From NCBI GenBank assembly GCA_016195665.1, contig JACPZD010000020.1, positions 18,659-82,658 of the forward strand: a stretch of DNA of 64,000 nucleotides, given 5' to 3'. Position 1 is the first letter of the stretch; every line of letters starts with the position of its first letter. The DNA comes from Gammaproteobacteria bacterium (GTDB taxonomy: Bacteria; Pseudomonadota; Gammaproteobacteria; SURF-13). The position numbers and the translations under genes were made by a program. Below are positions 43,931 through 52,571 of this stretch, in pieces. Below the pieces are notes generated by a model. That model saw only the letters and a list, made by a program, of their open reading frames with translations. It had not been told where the DNA came from and made no database searches.

Positions 43931-44941
43931 CTATTTTATGGGGTATCCGAACTCTATGCCTCGACGGAATAGTTTTGCGGCGAGTTTTTGCCTGACCATA
44001 TGTACAGCAAATTTCCCCAGTAGCCTAGTCCGCCTGCTCGCATCGCGAGCCTGCCAGATTTTGTAAGCGGGAAGTACAGAATCACAGATGAAATTCACCC
44101 ACTGTGCACTGATAGCCGCGACCGTGTAGTCACGAGCCCGGCGGGCGCCGTGCTCGATCATGTTCCGGTAAAGTACCGGGTCGGTTTTTAGCCGTTGAAT
44201 AGCCGCACAAACATTATCCATATTATGTACGGGGATATAATCGAGTTCACTGTTCCGAATTCCTGCAAATGCCGGCTCGTTGCTCAACAACGCCGGGACG
44301 CCTGCAAGCCAGGCATTATAGAGCTTGGTGGCAGGCTTGTGCCGGAACATGAGCGGCAGTTCGTCACGATAGGCCAGTAGAACGTCAATATCAGAGTAGT
44401 CATACCAAGCTTTGGTTCGAATTTCAAAGCTGACTCCGAGTTTCTGTAGTGCATCACGCAACTCCGAACCTCGAAACCAATTTGGCGCCGCTGAGTCCCG
44501 CCCCAAGTAACCGACAGTTTTGAGCATATTGCCTCTGCCTGGATTGCGGGACACAAGGCCCGGCTGAGGCCAGTGCCGCAGATAGTGTCGCTCAGGAGTA
44601 TCCGGCAACAAGTTATTTTGCCTTACCTCTTGTTGACAAATATAGAGTGGCGGGCGATCTGCGCGGATGCCAACGACAAAACTTCGGTAAGCCCCACCAA
44701 AAAAGTCATTCAAGTCGTCTCGATGGGCTATGCAAATCTTTCCGGGAATGAAATGGTCAGAAAACCTACAAAAGATTCCCAAGGCAGCCAACGGTTCGCG
44801 CACTCGCAGGAATGTCTGGGCAATCCAAACGTCAACTCCGCTACGGAATTCTTCGGGATGCTGATCCACGAATGCGGTGTTTTTAGCCTCGATAGAGCGC
44901 CACTTGGAAAAAGCTTTTCGGCTCACAAAATAAATGTCCAT
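43931..44941 (-). CDS. Glycosyltransferase-like protein
   Basis: A 336-residue protein. The C-terminal half has glycosyltransferase GT-B features: KTVGYLGRD, RTKAWYDYSDIDVLLAYRDE, KPATKLYNAWLAGVPALLSN and a later acidic donor-site segment. The N-terminal half is less typical. It probably adds a sugar to a surface polysaccharide; donor and acceptor are unknown. It ends 13 bases from the IS5 element and is followed upstream, after a gap, by a truncated GDP-fucose synthase, suggesting a remnant of a polysaccharide cluster. Confidence 0.7.
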   Translation of the reverse strand: MDIYFVSRKAFSKWRSIEAKNTAFVDQHPEEFRSGVDVWIAQTFLRVREPLAALGIFCRFSDHFIPGKICIAHRDDLNDFFGGAYRSFVVGIRADRPPLYICQQEVRQNNLLPDTPERHYLRHWPQPGLVSRNPGRGNMLKTVGYLGRDSAAPNWFRGSELRDALQKLGVSFEIRTKAWYDYSDIDVLLAYRDELPLMFRHKPATKLYNAWLAGVPALLSNEPAFAGIRNSELDYIPVHNMDNVCAAIQRLKTDPVLYRNMIEHGARRARDYTVAAISAQWVNFICDSVLPAYKIWQARDASRRTRLLGKFAVHMVRQKLAAKLFRRGIEFGYPIK

Positions 44942-45146
44942 AACCCAGACTCTCCAGAACCTATATCAGAATGGGCTGGGGATTGCTTACCCCGTCTGAC
45001 GACATTCGAAGCTACCCTTATTCTATTATCGGATCGAAGGCAATTTTTCTTCCGTGCCTGTATGCTTCATCAAAAATTCGCAGTGTGGCCTCGGCACCCT
45101 ATTCCTGCTATACCCTGCGCTTACTCGGATATCGAAAGCCGCCCAA
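44942..45146. other. Short intergenic stretch between glycosyltransferase and GDP-fucose synthase fragment
   Basis: About 205 bases with no recognised gene, RNA or repeat. Plus-strand frames here and over the two flanking genes are antisense shadows. Confidence 0.4.
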
Positions 45147-45829
45147 TCAGGCTGAATATGTTTTTGTCAGAAAATCCGAATACGCATTCTTGATTCCGTC
45201 AACCAATGCAATCCGTGCTTGCCAACCCAGTGAGGCCATGCGTGAAACATCCAGCAGCTTGCGCGGCGTTCCGTCGGGCTTTGAACTATCAAATTCAATC
45301 TCGCCTTCAAATCCGACGACTTGCATAACTGTCTCCGCCAACCCGCGAATCGTGACATCAGTTCCGGTGCCGACGTTGAAAATACCGTCCGAAATCCCTT
45401 GCTCCATCAGAAACACGCAGGCATCGGCCATGTCGTCCACATGTAAAAATTCCCGCATAGGCTTGCCGGAACCCCAAACCATGAGTTTCTTGTCCCCGCG
45501 CACCTTGGCCTCATGGGCCTTGCGAATCAACGCCGACAAAACATGGCTGTTGTTCAGGTCATAGTTATCATTTGGCCCATACAAGTTGGTCGGCATCACA
45601 CTGATGTACTGAGTGCCATACTGGCGGTTGTAACTTTCGCAGAGCTTGATTCCCGCAATCTTTGCTATGGCATAGGGTTCGTTGGTCTCCTCCAGCGGCC
45701 CGGTGAGTAAATACTCTTCCTTGATGGGTTGCGGGCAATCTCGTGGATAAATACAACTGGAAGCGGTAAAAAGCATACGCTTTACTCCAGCTTGGTAAGC
45801 TGAACTAATTACATTGGCCTGAACCATAA
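45147..45829 (-). pseudogene. fcl: GDP-L-fucose synthase, N-terminus missing
   Basis: Matches GDP-L-fucose synthase (WcaG/Fcl), which makes GDP-L-fucose from GDP-4-keto-6-deoxymannose. [20 protein letters not shown] (Ser of the catalytic triad), the YxxxK motif [30 protein letters not shown] and [17 protein letters not shown] are visible. About 90 residues including the GxxGxxG nucleotide-binding loop are absent: the gene stops abruptly at the end of an IS3 fragment at 45830. It cannot encode a working enzyme. Confidence 0.88.
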
Positions 45830-46204
45830 TGGTAATCCCCCCATTTTTAAGTGGTGCCTAAAGTAGAGTTCAGGCCACCAGGGCCAACTTCTGTTTTGGG
45901 GTGATGCCTCCCAGAGCCCTGTTCGGCCGTTCGTGATTGTAGGTCCAAAGCCAGCGGGTGGCAAACGCCTGCACCTCGGCGATGGAGTCAAAGTAGGTAA
46001 TGCGCGAGCCAGTCGTAGCGCACAGTGCGGTTGTAGCGCTCGACATAGGCGTTTTGTTGGGGCTTGCCTGGCTGGATGTATTCGATGCGGATCGAGCGTC
46101 GCTGCGCCCAAGCCAGCAGGGCGCCACTGATGTATTCCGGGCCGTTGTCACAGCGGATCACCTTGGGGCATCCGCGCCACTCCATGATCTGTTCCAGGGT
46201 CCCT
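45830..46204 (-). mobile_element. IS3-family fragment
   Basis: Left boundary TGGTAATCCCCCCATTTTTA is a typical IS3-group end. The element is cut internally at 46204, where efp sequence begins, so the other end and most of the element are missing. Confidence 0.7.
45870..46204 (-). pseudogene. IS3-family transposase, C-terminal fragment, frameshifted
   Basis: Encodes the second half of an OrfB integrase core: LEQIMEWRGCPKVIRCDNGP, EYIQPGKPQQNAYVERYNRT and, in a different frame, AEVQAFATRWLWTYNHERPN with ALGGITPKQKLALVA. The frame change falls after RYDWLAHYL near 45990. It starts abruptly at the efp junction. Confidence 0.8.
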
Positions 46205-46636
46205 CTGACCTTTCACAACCGGGTCGGCCTCTATGATTTCGAGAACGACATTGGACGGCAGCTCGACCGAGATCAGCCTGTTGTCGTAGAGCTTGGCCTG
46301 TATCTCCGTGTTGGGGAGCAGGTATCCCATCTCTTTTTCGAGGAATCCGCGCGACACGCTCAAGGGTTCGTAGCTCTCGTTATCCAGAAATACCAGCGCG
46401 TCGCCGTCCTCGTAGGAATAGAGCATCTTGCGCGTTTCGAGTTCGACTTCGTCCACCTTGTCCTCAGCGCGGAATCGTTCGTTGAGTTTGGTGCCGGTCT
46501 CGATGTCTTTCATCTCCACCTGGGCAAAGGCCCCGCCCCGGCCGGTCTTGACGTGTTCTACCTTGATAACCCGCCAAAGCCGCTTCTGGTAGTTTAATAG
46601 CGTGTTGGGACGTATGGATGAGGCGCCGATTTTCAT
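46205..46636 (-). pseudogene. efp: Elongation factor P, N-terminal part
   Basis: Encodes the first 144 residues of EF-P, ending EADPVVKGQ, then runs into IS3 sequence. EF-P relieves ribosome stalling at polyproline. The KOW domain and the exposed loop HVKTGRGGAFAQV are clear; the loop tip, usually the modified Lys, is Arg (R33) here. The missing C-terminal domain is at 41044-41169. Without it the protein should be inactive, unless another efp exists elsewhere or the junction is an assembly artefact. It is divergent from uvrC. Confidence 0.88.
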
Positions 46637-46786
46637 GCGCAGGCTCTTTTGATTGGAGTACGATGATTATAAACCGTGCCGTTAGGATTGAGCCATTACC
46701 AGTTGTCTTTCATGCCGAAAAGTCAGTTCTAAGATTAAAAATACATTATTAAATTCAATATATTATTAAACGTACTTAATGTGCAT

Positions 46787-46792
46787 TATAAT
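46787..46792 (+). promoter_or_regulatory. Perfect -10 box directly before uvrC
   Basis: TATAAT ends 6 bases before the uvrC ATG at 46799. A start point about 7 bases downstream would fall on the ATG, giving a leaderless message. No good -35 box is seen at the right distance, and only AGG separates box and ATG, so the call is tentative. Confidence 0.35.
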
Positions 46793-46798
46793 GTCAGG

Positions 46799-48655
46799 AT
46801 GAAAAAAGCCAGCGCCCATTTCGATGCCAAGGGCTTTCTCAAAACCCTGACCGGCCGCCCCGGGGTCTACCGCATGCAGGACGCCAAGGGTGAAGTGCTT
46901 TATGTCGGCAAGGCGCGCAACCTCAAGAAGCGTGTGACGAGTTATTTTCGCTCATCCGGTGACTCCAAGACGCAGGCGATGGTCGCGCAGATCCGCGCTA
47001 TCGAGGTGACAGTCACGCACACCGAGACCGAGGCGTTGATCCTGGAAAACACCCTGATTAAGGAGCTGCAACCCCGCTATAACGTACTGCTGCGCGATGA
47101 CAAGAGTTATCCGTTTATTTATCTCTCCAGCGCTGATGACTTCCCGCGTTTGTCATTGCACCGCGGCGCCAAGCGGGCCAAAGGCCGTTACTTCGGTCCT
47201 TACCCCAGCGCGAGCGCGGCGCGCGAGAGCCTGCATCTGCTGCAAAAGGTGTTTCCCGTCCGCCAGTGCGAGGATGTCTTTTTCAAGAATCGCTCGCGTC
47301 CCTGTTTGCAGTACCAGATCAAACGCTGCACCGCGCCCTGCGTGGGGCTGGTGGACAAGGAGACCTATCAGCAGGACGTGCAGCATGCGGTGATGTTTCT
47401 GGAGGGAAAAAGCCACCAGCTCACCGATGATCTGGCCGCTCGCATGGAGTCCGCCGCAGCATAACTCGATTTCGAGCGCGCCGCCCACTACCGTGACCAG
47501 ATCGCCATGCTGCGGAGGGTGCAGGAGCATCAATATGTCAGCGGCGAGAGGGGAGACCTCGATGTGATCGCCTGCGCAGTCCGCAATGGCGTGGCGTGCG
47601 TGCAGGTGTTTTATGTTCGCGCAGGACGTAACCTCGGCAACAAATCTTTTTTCCCGCGCGTACCCGCGGGCGCCGGCGCGGCTGAGGTGCTGAGCGCCTT
47701 TATTTCGCAATATTATCTGGCCGATCCCGCGCGGGACGGAGAGCCGGCCAACGTCAAAGAGATCCCCAGCGAGATTCTGATCAATCTCCCGCTGGATGAG
47801 CAGGGGCTGTTACAGCAAGGTCTGGCGGCTCAAGCGGGCCACAAGGTGACGATTACGCACGCGGTACGCGGCGAGCGGGCGCGCTGGGTGCAAATGGCGG
47901 TTGCCAACGCCGGGCATGCCTTGGCCTTTGAACTCTCTAACAAGGGCACAATCCGCCAGCGACTGGAGGAGTTGAAGGCCGCGTTGGATCTCGATGCGAC
48001 GCCACAGCGGCTGGAATGCTTCGACATCAGTCATACCATGGGCGAGGCGACGGTAGCCTCCTGCGTGGTGTTTGACGGCAACGGCCCGCTGAAATCCGAT
48101 TATCGCCGCTTTAACATCCAGGACATCACCCCAGGCGATGATTACGCCGCCCTGCGGCAGGCCCTGTCGCGACGCTATACACGGCTCCAGCAGGGCGAGG
48201 GCAAAATCCCCGATGTGCTGTTGATAGACGGCGGCAAGGGCCAGGTCGCCCAGGCGGAACAGGTGTTGGAGGAGTTACAGGTCACAGGCGTTACGCTAGC
48301 CGGTGTGGCCAAGGGGCCCGGGCGCAGGGCGGGGTTGGAGAGCCTGTTCTTGTCCGCCACCGGCGCGCCCGTTATACTGCCCGAGAACTCCCCGGCCTTG
48401 CACCTGATACAACAGATTCGAGACGAGGCCCACCGCTTCGCCATCACCGGCCACCGGCAACGCCGCGCCAAGGCCCGCACAACCTCCACGCTGGAGGGGA
48501 TACCCGGCATGGGGCCACGCCGCCGCCAGATGTTGCTCAGCCATTTCGGCGGGCTGCACGAGGTGGCGCGGGCCGGGGTCGAGGATCTCACCCAGGTTCA
48601 GGGCATCAGCCGCGAAATCGCCCAGAGGATTTATGACAGCTTTCACAGCGACTAA
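46799..48655 (+). pseudogene. uvrC: UvrABC excinuclease subunit C, interrupted by an in-frame stop
   Basis: UvrC makes both cuts in nucleotide excision repair. The N-terminal GIY-YIG nuclease ([20 protein letters not shown]), the Cys-rich segment, the C-terminal RNase H-like nuclease (ECFDISHTMGEATVASCVVF, LLIDGGKGQ) and the helix-hairpin-helix tail (LEGIPGMGPRRRQMLLSHFG) are all present. Codon 222 is TAA (47462-47464), inside the UvrB-binding UVR motif (MESAAA, stop, LDFERAAHYRDQIA). The frame is the same before and after, and there is no other damage. Full length would be 618 residues. It may be a true nonsense mutation, a base-call error, or readthrough. The stop codon overlaps the following repeat element. 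Confidence 0.9.
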
Positions 48656-48793
48656 GAACTTATCCATAAATAATTTACCGCAGAGGACGCAGAGGAATAC
48701 CCTCAAGAAGGGTTTGTTTCTCCTTCGCGCCCTCTGCGGTGAAACCTTTTCACCGCAAGGGACACAGGGAAACTATTTATGGATATGCTCTAA
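48653..48793. mobile_element. TTATCCATAAATA terminal-inverted-repeat element, copy 2
   Basis: Begins TAAGAACTTATCCATAAATA and ends with the reverse form CTATTTATGGATATGCTCTA and A. The interior (ACCGCAGAGGACGCAGAGGA, CCGCAAGGGACACAGGG) matches copy 1 at 25704-25836. About 141 bases, non-coding. Its first TAA is the uvrC stop codon. Confidence 0.8.
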
Positions 48794-48862
48794 ATCGGTT
48801 CGTCACGAAACATGTTAGACAGCAGCCGTGAAAGGACAGAAGGCGCCCGACTCGTCTCGTTG

Positions 48863-49414
48863 ATGGGCATTCCTAATCTGCTGACGCTGCTGCGTATCGG
48901 TCTGGTGCCGATCTTTGTGCTGGTCTTTTATCTGCCGTTTAAGTCCGCCCATATCGCCACGGCAGCGATATTCGCGCTCGCAGCCGTCACCGACTGGCTA
49001 GACGGGTTTCTGGCCCGTAAGCTCGGCCAGGTCTCCGCCTTGGGCGCCTTTCTCGACCCGGTCGCCGACAAACTGATGGTCGCCGTAGCCTTGGTCTTGC
49101 TGGTACAGACCCATCCCACCGCCTGGTTTGCGCTGCCTGCAGCGGTTATCGTAGGCCGCGAGATCATCATCTCCGGTCTTCGAGAATGGATGGCGGAGAT
49201 CGGCAAACGCACCTCGGTGGCCGTGTCCATCATGGGCAAGTTCAAGACCGGCAGCCAAATGCTGGCCCTGATATTGTTACTGTACCGGGAGCCGGTTGCA
49301 GGCCTACCCATCACGGCAATAGGGTTTGCCCTGCTCTACCTCGCCGCAGGCCTTACCCTCTGGTCCATGGTCATCTATCTGCGCGCGGCATGGCCGGGTT
49401 TGGTCTCCAAGTAA
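48863..49414 (+). CDS. pgsA: CDP-diacylglycerol-glycerol-3-phosphate 3-phosphatidyltransferase
   Basis: Makes phosphatidylglycerol phosphate in the inner membrane. The CDP-alcohol phosphatidyltransferase motif DG-x2-AR-x8-G-x3-D-x3-D is present in DWLDGFLARKLGQVSALGAF with LDPVADK. ATG at 48863 gives the usual N-terminus MGIPNLLTLLRIGLVPIFV (183 residues); an in-frame ATG at 48812 would add 17 residues. The ribosome binding site is not clear for either. uvrC-pgsA-tRNA is a conserved order. Confidence 0.95.
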   Translation: MGIPNLLTLLRIGLVPIFVLVFYLPFKSAHIATAAIFALAAVTDWLDGFLARKLGQVSALGAFLDPVADKLMVAVALVLLVQTHPTAWFALPAAVIVGREIIISGLREWMAEIGKRTSVAVSIMGKFKTGSQMLALILLLYREPVAGLPITAIGFALLYLAAGLTLWSMVIYLRAAWPGLVSK

Positions 49415-49468
49415 TCAAAATGTTGCGATAAGGTGGTACTCCCCGCTACAATAGCCGACTTCTGTGAT

Positions 49469-49543
49469 GCGGGAATAGCTCAGCGGTAGAGCACAACCTT
49501 GCCAAGGTTGGGGTCGCGAGTTCGAATCTCGTTTCCCGCTCCA
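49469..49543 (+). tRNA. tRNA-Gly (GCC)
   Basis: Acceptor GCGGGAA pairs with TTCCCGC; D-arm AGCTCAGCGGTAGAGC; anticodon loop TTGCCAA gives GCC; T-arm GTTCGAATC; encoded CCA at the end. Confidence 0.97.
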
Positions 49544-49590
49544 TAAATAACTTTAAAGAGGGTGGCCGTAGCCCTGGCCTTACGAGTCAC

Positions 49591-49664
49591 GGCTGGGTGG
49601 CAGAGTGGTTATGCAGCGGCCTGCAAAGCCGTGTACGTCGGTTCGATTCCGGCCCTAGCCTCCA
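49591..49664 (+). tRNA. tRNA-Cys (GCA)
   Basis: Acceptor GGCTGGG pairs with CCTAGCC (one G-T pair); anticodon loop CTGCAAA gives GCA; T-loop GTTCGATTC; discriminator T and CCA are encoded. It is 47 bases after tRNA-Gly. Confidence 0.96.
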
Positions 49665-49760
49665 ATATAATCAAATAGTTACGTTGCTATTGTAATCTAT
49701 TTTATAGATTATTGAGGAAGGCTCCTCTCTACTCTCTCAAGCAATCCCACCAACTCTCCC

Positions 49761-49848
49761 GCCCGGGTGGCGAAACTGGTAGACGCAAGGGACTTAAAAT
49801 CCCTCGGCCTAAACAGCCATGCCGGTTCGAGTCCGGCCCCGGGCACCA
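49761..49848 (+). tRNA. tRNA-Leu (TAA)
   Basis: Acceptor GCCCGGG pairs with CCCGGGC; D-arm ACTGGTAGACGC; anticodon loop CTTAAAA gives TAA; long variable arm; T-loop GTTCGAGTC; encoded CCA. Gly-Cys-Leu after pgsA is a familiar tRNA cluster in Gammaproteobacteria. Confidence 0.97.
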
Positions 49849-50010
49849 ACAGTCAACACTAACCTCACACGCATCACCTCAAATAAGGTGGTGGAGGATT
49901 CGTCCTGTCACTCATCATGTAGGTTCGAGTGCCGTGCCAAATCCTCTGCATGTCCGCCATTTCAAGAGACTCCTTTTCATGCTGCAACTAGCTTCTTTTG
50001 TCATAGCAGA

Positions 50011-50691
50011 TTATCTTGATTCTTCTGTCTCATAGAATCTTATTCCAAATTTAATCTTCGGTTTACCCTGAGTTTTGCGATGCAGGTTGGTATCGCGCAG
50101 CGAGTAAATACAGCCGCAATATTCCTGTTGATAAAAATGTTCTGCTTTAGAGATTTCTATGGTGCGGGCGCTGCCACCGCCCTTGCGCCAGTTGAAGGTC
50201 CAGTAGGACAAATCTTCATGTCGTGCGGCGGCGCGTTCTCCGCTGTGGTTAATTTGGTCCATGTCCTTCCAGCGCGAGATACCCAGCGAGCTGGTGAAAA
50301 TCTTGAACCCATGCTCGACGGCGTATAACGCGGAACGTTCAAAACGCATGTCGAAACACCGGGTGCAGCGTTCGCCGCGTTCGGGCTCATATTCCAGACC
50401 TTTAATGCGGGCAAACCAGTTGTCGGTGTCGTAATCGAGGTCCACAAACAGCACGCCCAGTTTCTCGGCGTAGCGCTTGTTTTCTGATTTTCGTAGCTCG
50501 TATTCGTGTTTTGGATGGATGTTGGGATTGTAAAACAGGATCGTGTAATCTATCCCGGAGCGTTTCATTTCGCTCATGATGTCGGCGGCGCACGGCGCGC
50601 AGCAGGAGTGTAGCAAGACCCGCTGCTCTCCATCGGGCAGCGGCAGGGAAGGGCGATCAGAATTCGTTGCCGGGTTCATGTTAAGCTCCAT
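50011..50691 (-). CDS. queH: Epoxyqueuosine reductase QueH
   Basis: Catalyses the last step of tRNA queuosine synthesis, reducing epoxyqueuosine, as the alternative to cobalamin-dependent QueG. The 226-residue protein has the conserved CCAPC near the N-terminus, [25 protein letters not shown] and EYCGCIYSL, whose cysteines bind an Fe-S cluster and metal. It is divergent from oxyR; the start at 50691 gives [12 protein letters not shown], with a second Met four codons in. Confidence 0.93.
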   Translation of the reverse strand: MELNMNPATNSDRPSLPLPDGEQRVLLHSCCAPCAADIMSEMKRSGIDYTILFYNPNIHPKHEYELRKSENKRYAEKLGVLFVDLDYDTDNWFARIKGLEYEPERGERCTRCFDMRFERSALYAVEHGFKIFTSSLGISRWKDMDQINHSGERAAARHEDLSYWTFNWRKGGGSARTIEISKAEHFYQQEYCGCIYSLRDTNLHRKTQGKPKIKFGIRFYETEESR

Positions 50692-50731
50692 GTATGGATA
50701 TTATAGCCTCGTTCAAATATAACACCAGACC

Positions 50732-51679
50732 ATGACGCTCACTGAACTTCGCTACATCGTTGCGGTGGCGCGCGAGCGGCACTTTGGCCGCGCCGCGCAG
50801 GCATGTTTTGTCAGTCAGCCGACTTTAAGCGTGGCGATACGCAAGCTGGAAGAAGAGCTGGGGGTGGCGCTGTTTGAGCGCGGCACGAACGAGGTGACGC
50901 TCACCCCCGTCGGGGAGCGTATCGTCGCGCAGGCCCAACGTGTCCTGGAGCAGACCGCAGCCATCAGGGAGATCGCCCAAGAGGGAAAAGACCCGCTGGC
51001 GGGACCTCTGCGTCTCGGCGTTATCTACACCATAGGGCCTTACCTCTTGCCGCATTTGATACCGCTGTTGCACAAACGCGCGCCGCGCATGCCGTTGCTG
51101 ATCGAAGAAAATTATACAGCACGGTTGAGTGAGTTATTGAAGGAAGGGGTGCTGGATGTGATTGTCATCTCATTGCCCTTTGATGAGCCAGGCGTGGTGA
51201 CACAGGCGCTCTACGACGAGCCGTTTAAGGTGGTGCTGCCGTATAATCACGAGTGGAAAAAGCTGAAAGCGATCAAGGCCAAGGAACTGGCCAAGGAGAA
51301 CCTGTTGCTGCTTGGCGCCGGGCATTGCTTTCGCGACCAGGTGTTGATGGTCTGCCCGGAGCTCAACCGCTCCAGTGCGGTGGGCAGCCTGCAGCGCACT
51401 CTGGAAGGCGGCTCATTGGAAACGATACGCCACATGGTCGCCTCCGGCGCGGGGATCACCGTGCTGCCTTGCACCTCGGTGCTTTCCCATCAGGCGGAAG
51501 ACAAGCTCCTCGCGGTGCGTCCGTTTGCCGATCCCGTCCCCAAGCGGCGCATTGCACTGGCCTGGCGCAACAGTTTTCCCCGCCCCCAGGCGATTGCGAC
51601 GCTGCGTGAGGCGTTGCATGCCTGTCCGTTACCGTGTGTGAACTTCCTCGACCTTGCTCCCGTCCAACCTAAAATCTGA
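50732..51679 (+). CDS. oxyR: Peroxide-sensing LysR-type regulator OxyR
   Basis: A 315-residue LysR-family regulator: N-terminal winged helix-turn-helix (AAQACFVSQPTLSVAIRKLE) and C-terminal sensor domain. The redox pair is at exactly the E. coli positions, C199 and C208 (GHCFRDQVLMVC), so it should form the peroxide-induced disulfide. It lies just upstream of rubrerythrin, with an OxyR-like binding site in between. Confidence 0.95.
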   Translation: MTLTELRYIVAVARERHFGRAAQACFVSQPTLSVAIRKLEEELGVALFERGTNEVTLTPVGERIVAQAQRVLEQTAAIREIAQEGKDPLAGPLRLGVIYTIGPYLLPHLIPLLHKRAPRMPLLIEENYTARLSELLKEGVLDVIVISLPFDEPGVVTQALYDEPFKVVLPYNHEWKKLKAIKAKELAKENLLLLGAGHCFRDQVLMVCPELNRSSAVGSLQRTLEGGSLETIRHMVASGAGITVLPCTSVLSHQAEDKLLAVRPFADPVPKRRIALAWRNSFPRPQAIATLREALHACPLPCVNFLDLAPVQPKI

Positions 51680-51700
51680 ATTGGCTGCAAGGTTTATATG

Positions 51701-51737
51701 ATAGCTAAAAACTATCAATATATTAAATATAATCAAT
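51701..51737 (+). promoter_or_regulatory. OxyR binding site upstream of rubrerythrin
   Basis: Matches the four-part OxyR pattern ATAG-N7-CTAT-N7-ATAG-N7-CTAT in spacing: ATAG (51701-51704), CTAT (51712-51715), TTAA (51723-51726) and CAAT (51734-51737), with two quarters perfect and two at 2/4 and 3/4. A TATTAT -10 box follows at 51761-51766 with a poor -35, as expected for an activator-dependent promoter. Confidence 0.7.
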
Positions 51738-51820
51738 TAGATTTATTAACTACCAACCCCTATTATTCTCCCTGTATCACGAAGCAAGTGATGAATGTAA
51801 CCTAACAGAGGAGATAGATT

Positions 51821-52294
51821 ATGAAGACCAACGAGTCAATTACCGTTAAAAATATCGAGGCCGCCTTTGCCGGCGAATCAATGGCGCATATCAAGTATCT
51901 GTATTTCGCCGGGATCGCTCGCGCCGCGGGTGATGCGGAAACCGCCAAGGTCTTTGAAGAGACCGCGGCCCAGGAAGTCCAGCATGCCTTCGGCCACTTG
52001 GATCTGCTTTACCCAAAAACCGATATGAACGTGGCGCGTTGCTTGGAGATGGCTATCGAAGGTGAAACCTACGAGTATACCGAGATGTATCCCAACTTCC
52101 GGCACACGGCGATACAGGAAGGCAACGCGGCGGCGATAGCGGAGTACGACGAGCAGATCGCCGAGTCCAAGGAGCACGCCGAGCGGTTCAAGGCCACACT
52201 GGAAAAGGCCGCCAAGCGTTTCGCGGCGCTCGCCAAGGTTGAGGAGCGTCACGCCAACACCTATCGCGCGACGCTTGCCAAGGTAGCGGCTTAA
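51821..52294 (+). CDS. Rubrerythrin (short form without rubredoxin domain)
   Basis: Di-iron peroxidase that reduces hydrogen peroxide to water. The 157-residue ferritin-like protein has the metal motifs [35 protein letters not shown] and [10 protein letters not shown]. The usual C-terminal rubredoxin domain is missing and is supplied by the separate rubredoxin gene 25 bases downstream. A GAGG site precedes the ATG. The OxyR site upstream suggests peroxide induction. Confidence 0.94.
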   Translation: MKTNESITVKNIEAAFAGESMAHIKYLYFAGIARAAGDAETAKVFEETAAQEVQHAFGHLDLLYPKTDMNVARCLEMAIEGETYEYTEMYPNFRHTAIQEGNAAAIAEYDEQIAESKEHAERFKATLEKAAKRFAALAKVEERHANTYRATLAKVAA

Positions 52295-52319
52295 CTCAGG
52301 TCAATATAAGGAGATGACG

Positions 52320-52496
52320 ATGAAGAAATGGCAATGTGTAGTCTGCGGTTTTATCTATGACGAAGTAGCCGGCTTGCCGGAAGAAGGCATCACCCCCGGC
52401 ACCCGCTGGGAGAGTATCCCGGATGACTGGGCGTGCCCCGACTGCGGAGTGGCCAAGGCCGACTTCGAAATGGTAGCCATCGCGGATGTCGCGTAA
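52320..52496 (+). CDS. Rubredoxin
   Basis: A 58-residue one-iron electron carrier with CVVCGF and CPDCGV ligand loops and the typical [17 protein letters not shown] at 52320 is chosen because AAGGAG is 6 bases upstream; an ATG two codons earlier touches that site. It should pass electrons from the reductase downstream to rubrerythrin. Confidence 0.96.
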   Translation: MKKWQCVVCGFIYDEVAGLPEEGITPGTRWESIPDDWACPDCGVAKADFEMVAIADVA

Positions 52497-52506
52497 CAGC
52501 AGCTTG

Positions 52507-52542
52507 GAGTAGGGGAGGGCTAGACCTCCCCTTACTCTTTTT
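52507..52542 (+). terminator. Rho-independent terminator after rubredoxin
   Basis: GAGTAGGGGAGG, loop GCTAGA, CCTCCCCTTACTC, then TTTTT: a long GC stem with one bulge followed by a U-run. It lies between rubredoxin and the reductase gene, so the reductase may be expressed at lower level or partly from its own promoter. Confidence 0.85.
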
Positions 52543-52571
52543 AACCCCGACTATCACCGGAAAATAACAAC

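Noticed and set aside
44573..45564. Plus-strand frames of 197-206 codons opposite the glycosyltransferase and fcl
   Set aside because: Antisense to recognised genes; no similarity.
49880..49960. tRNA-like stretch with GGTTCGAGTGCC after tRNA-Leu
   Set aside because: A T-loop-like sequence and short AGGATT/AATCCT pairing are present, but no anticodon or D-arm can be folded; at most a decayed tRNA.
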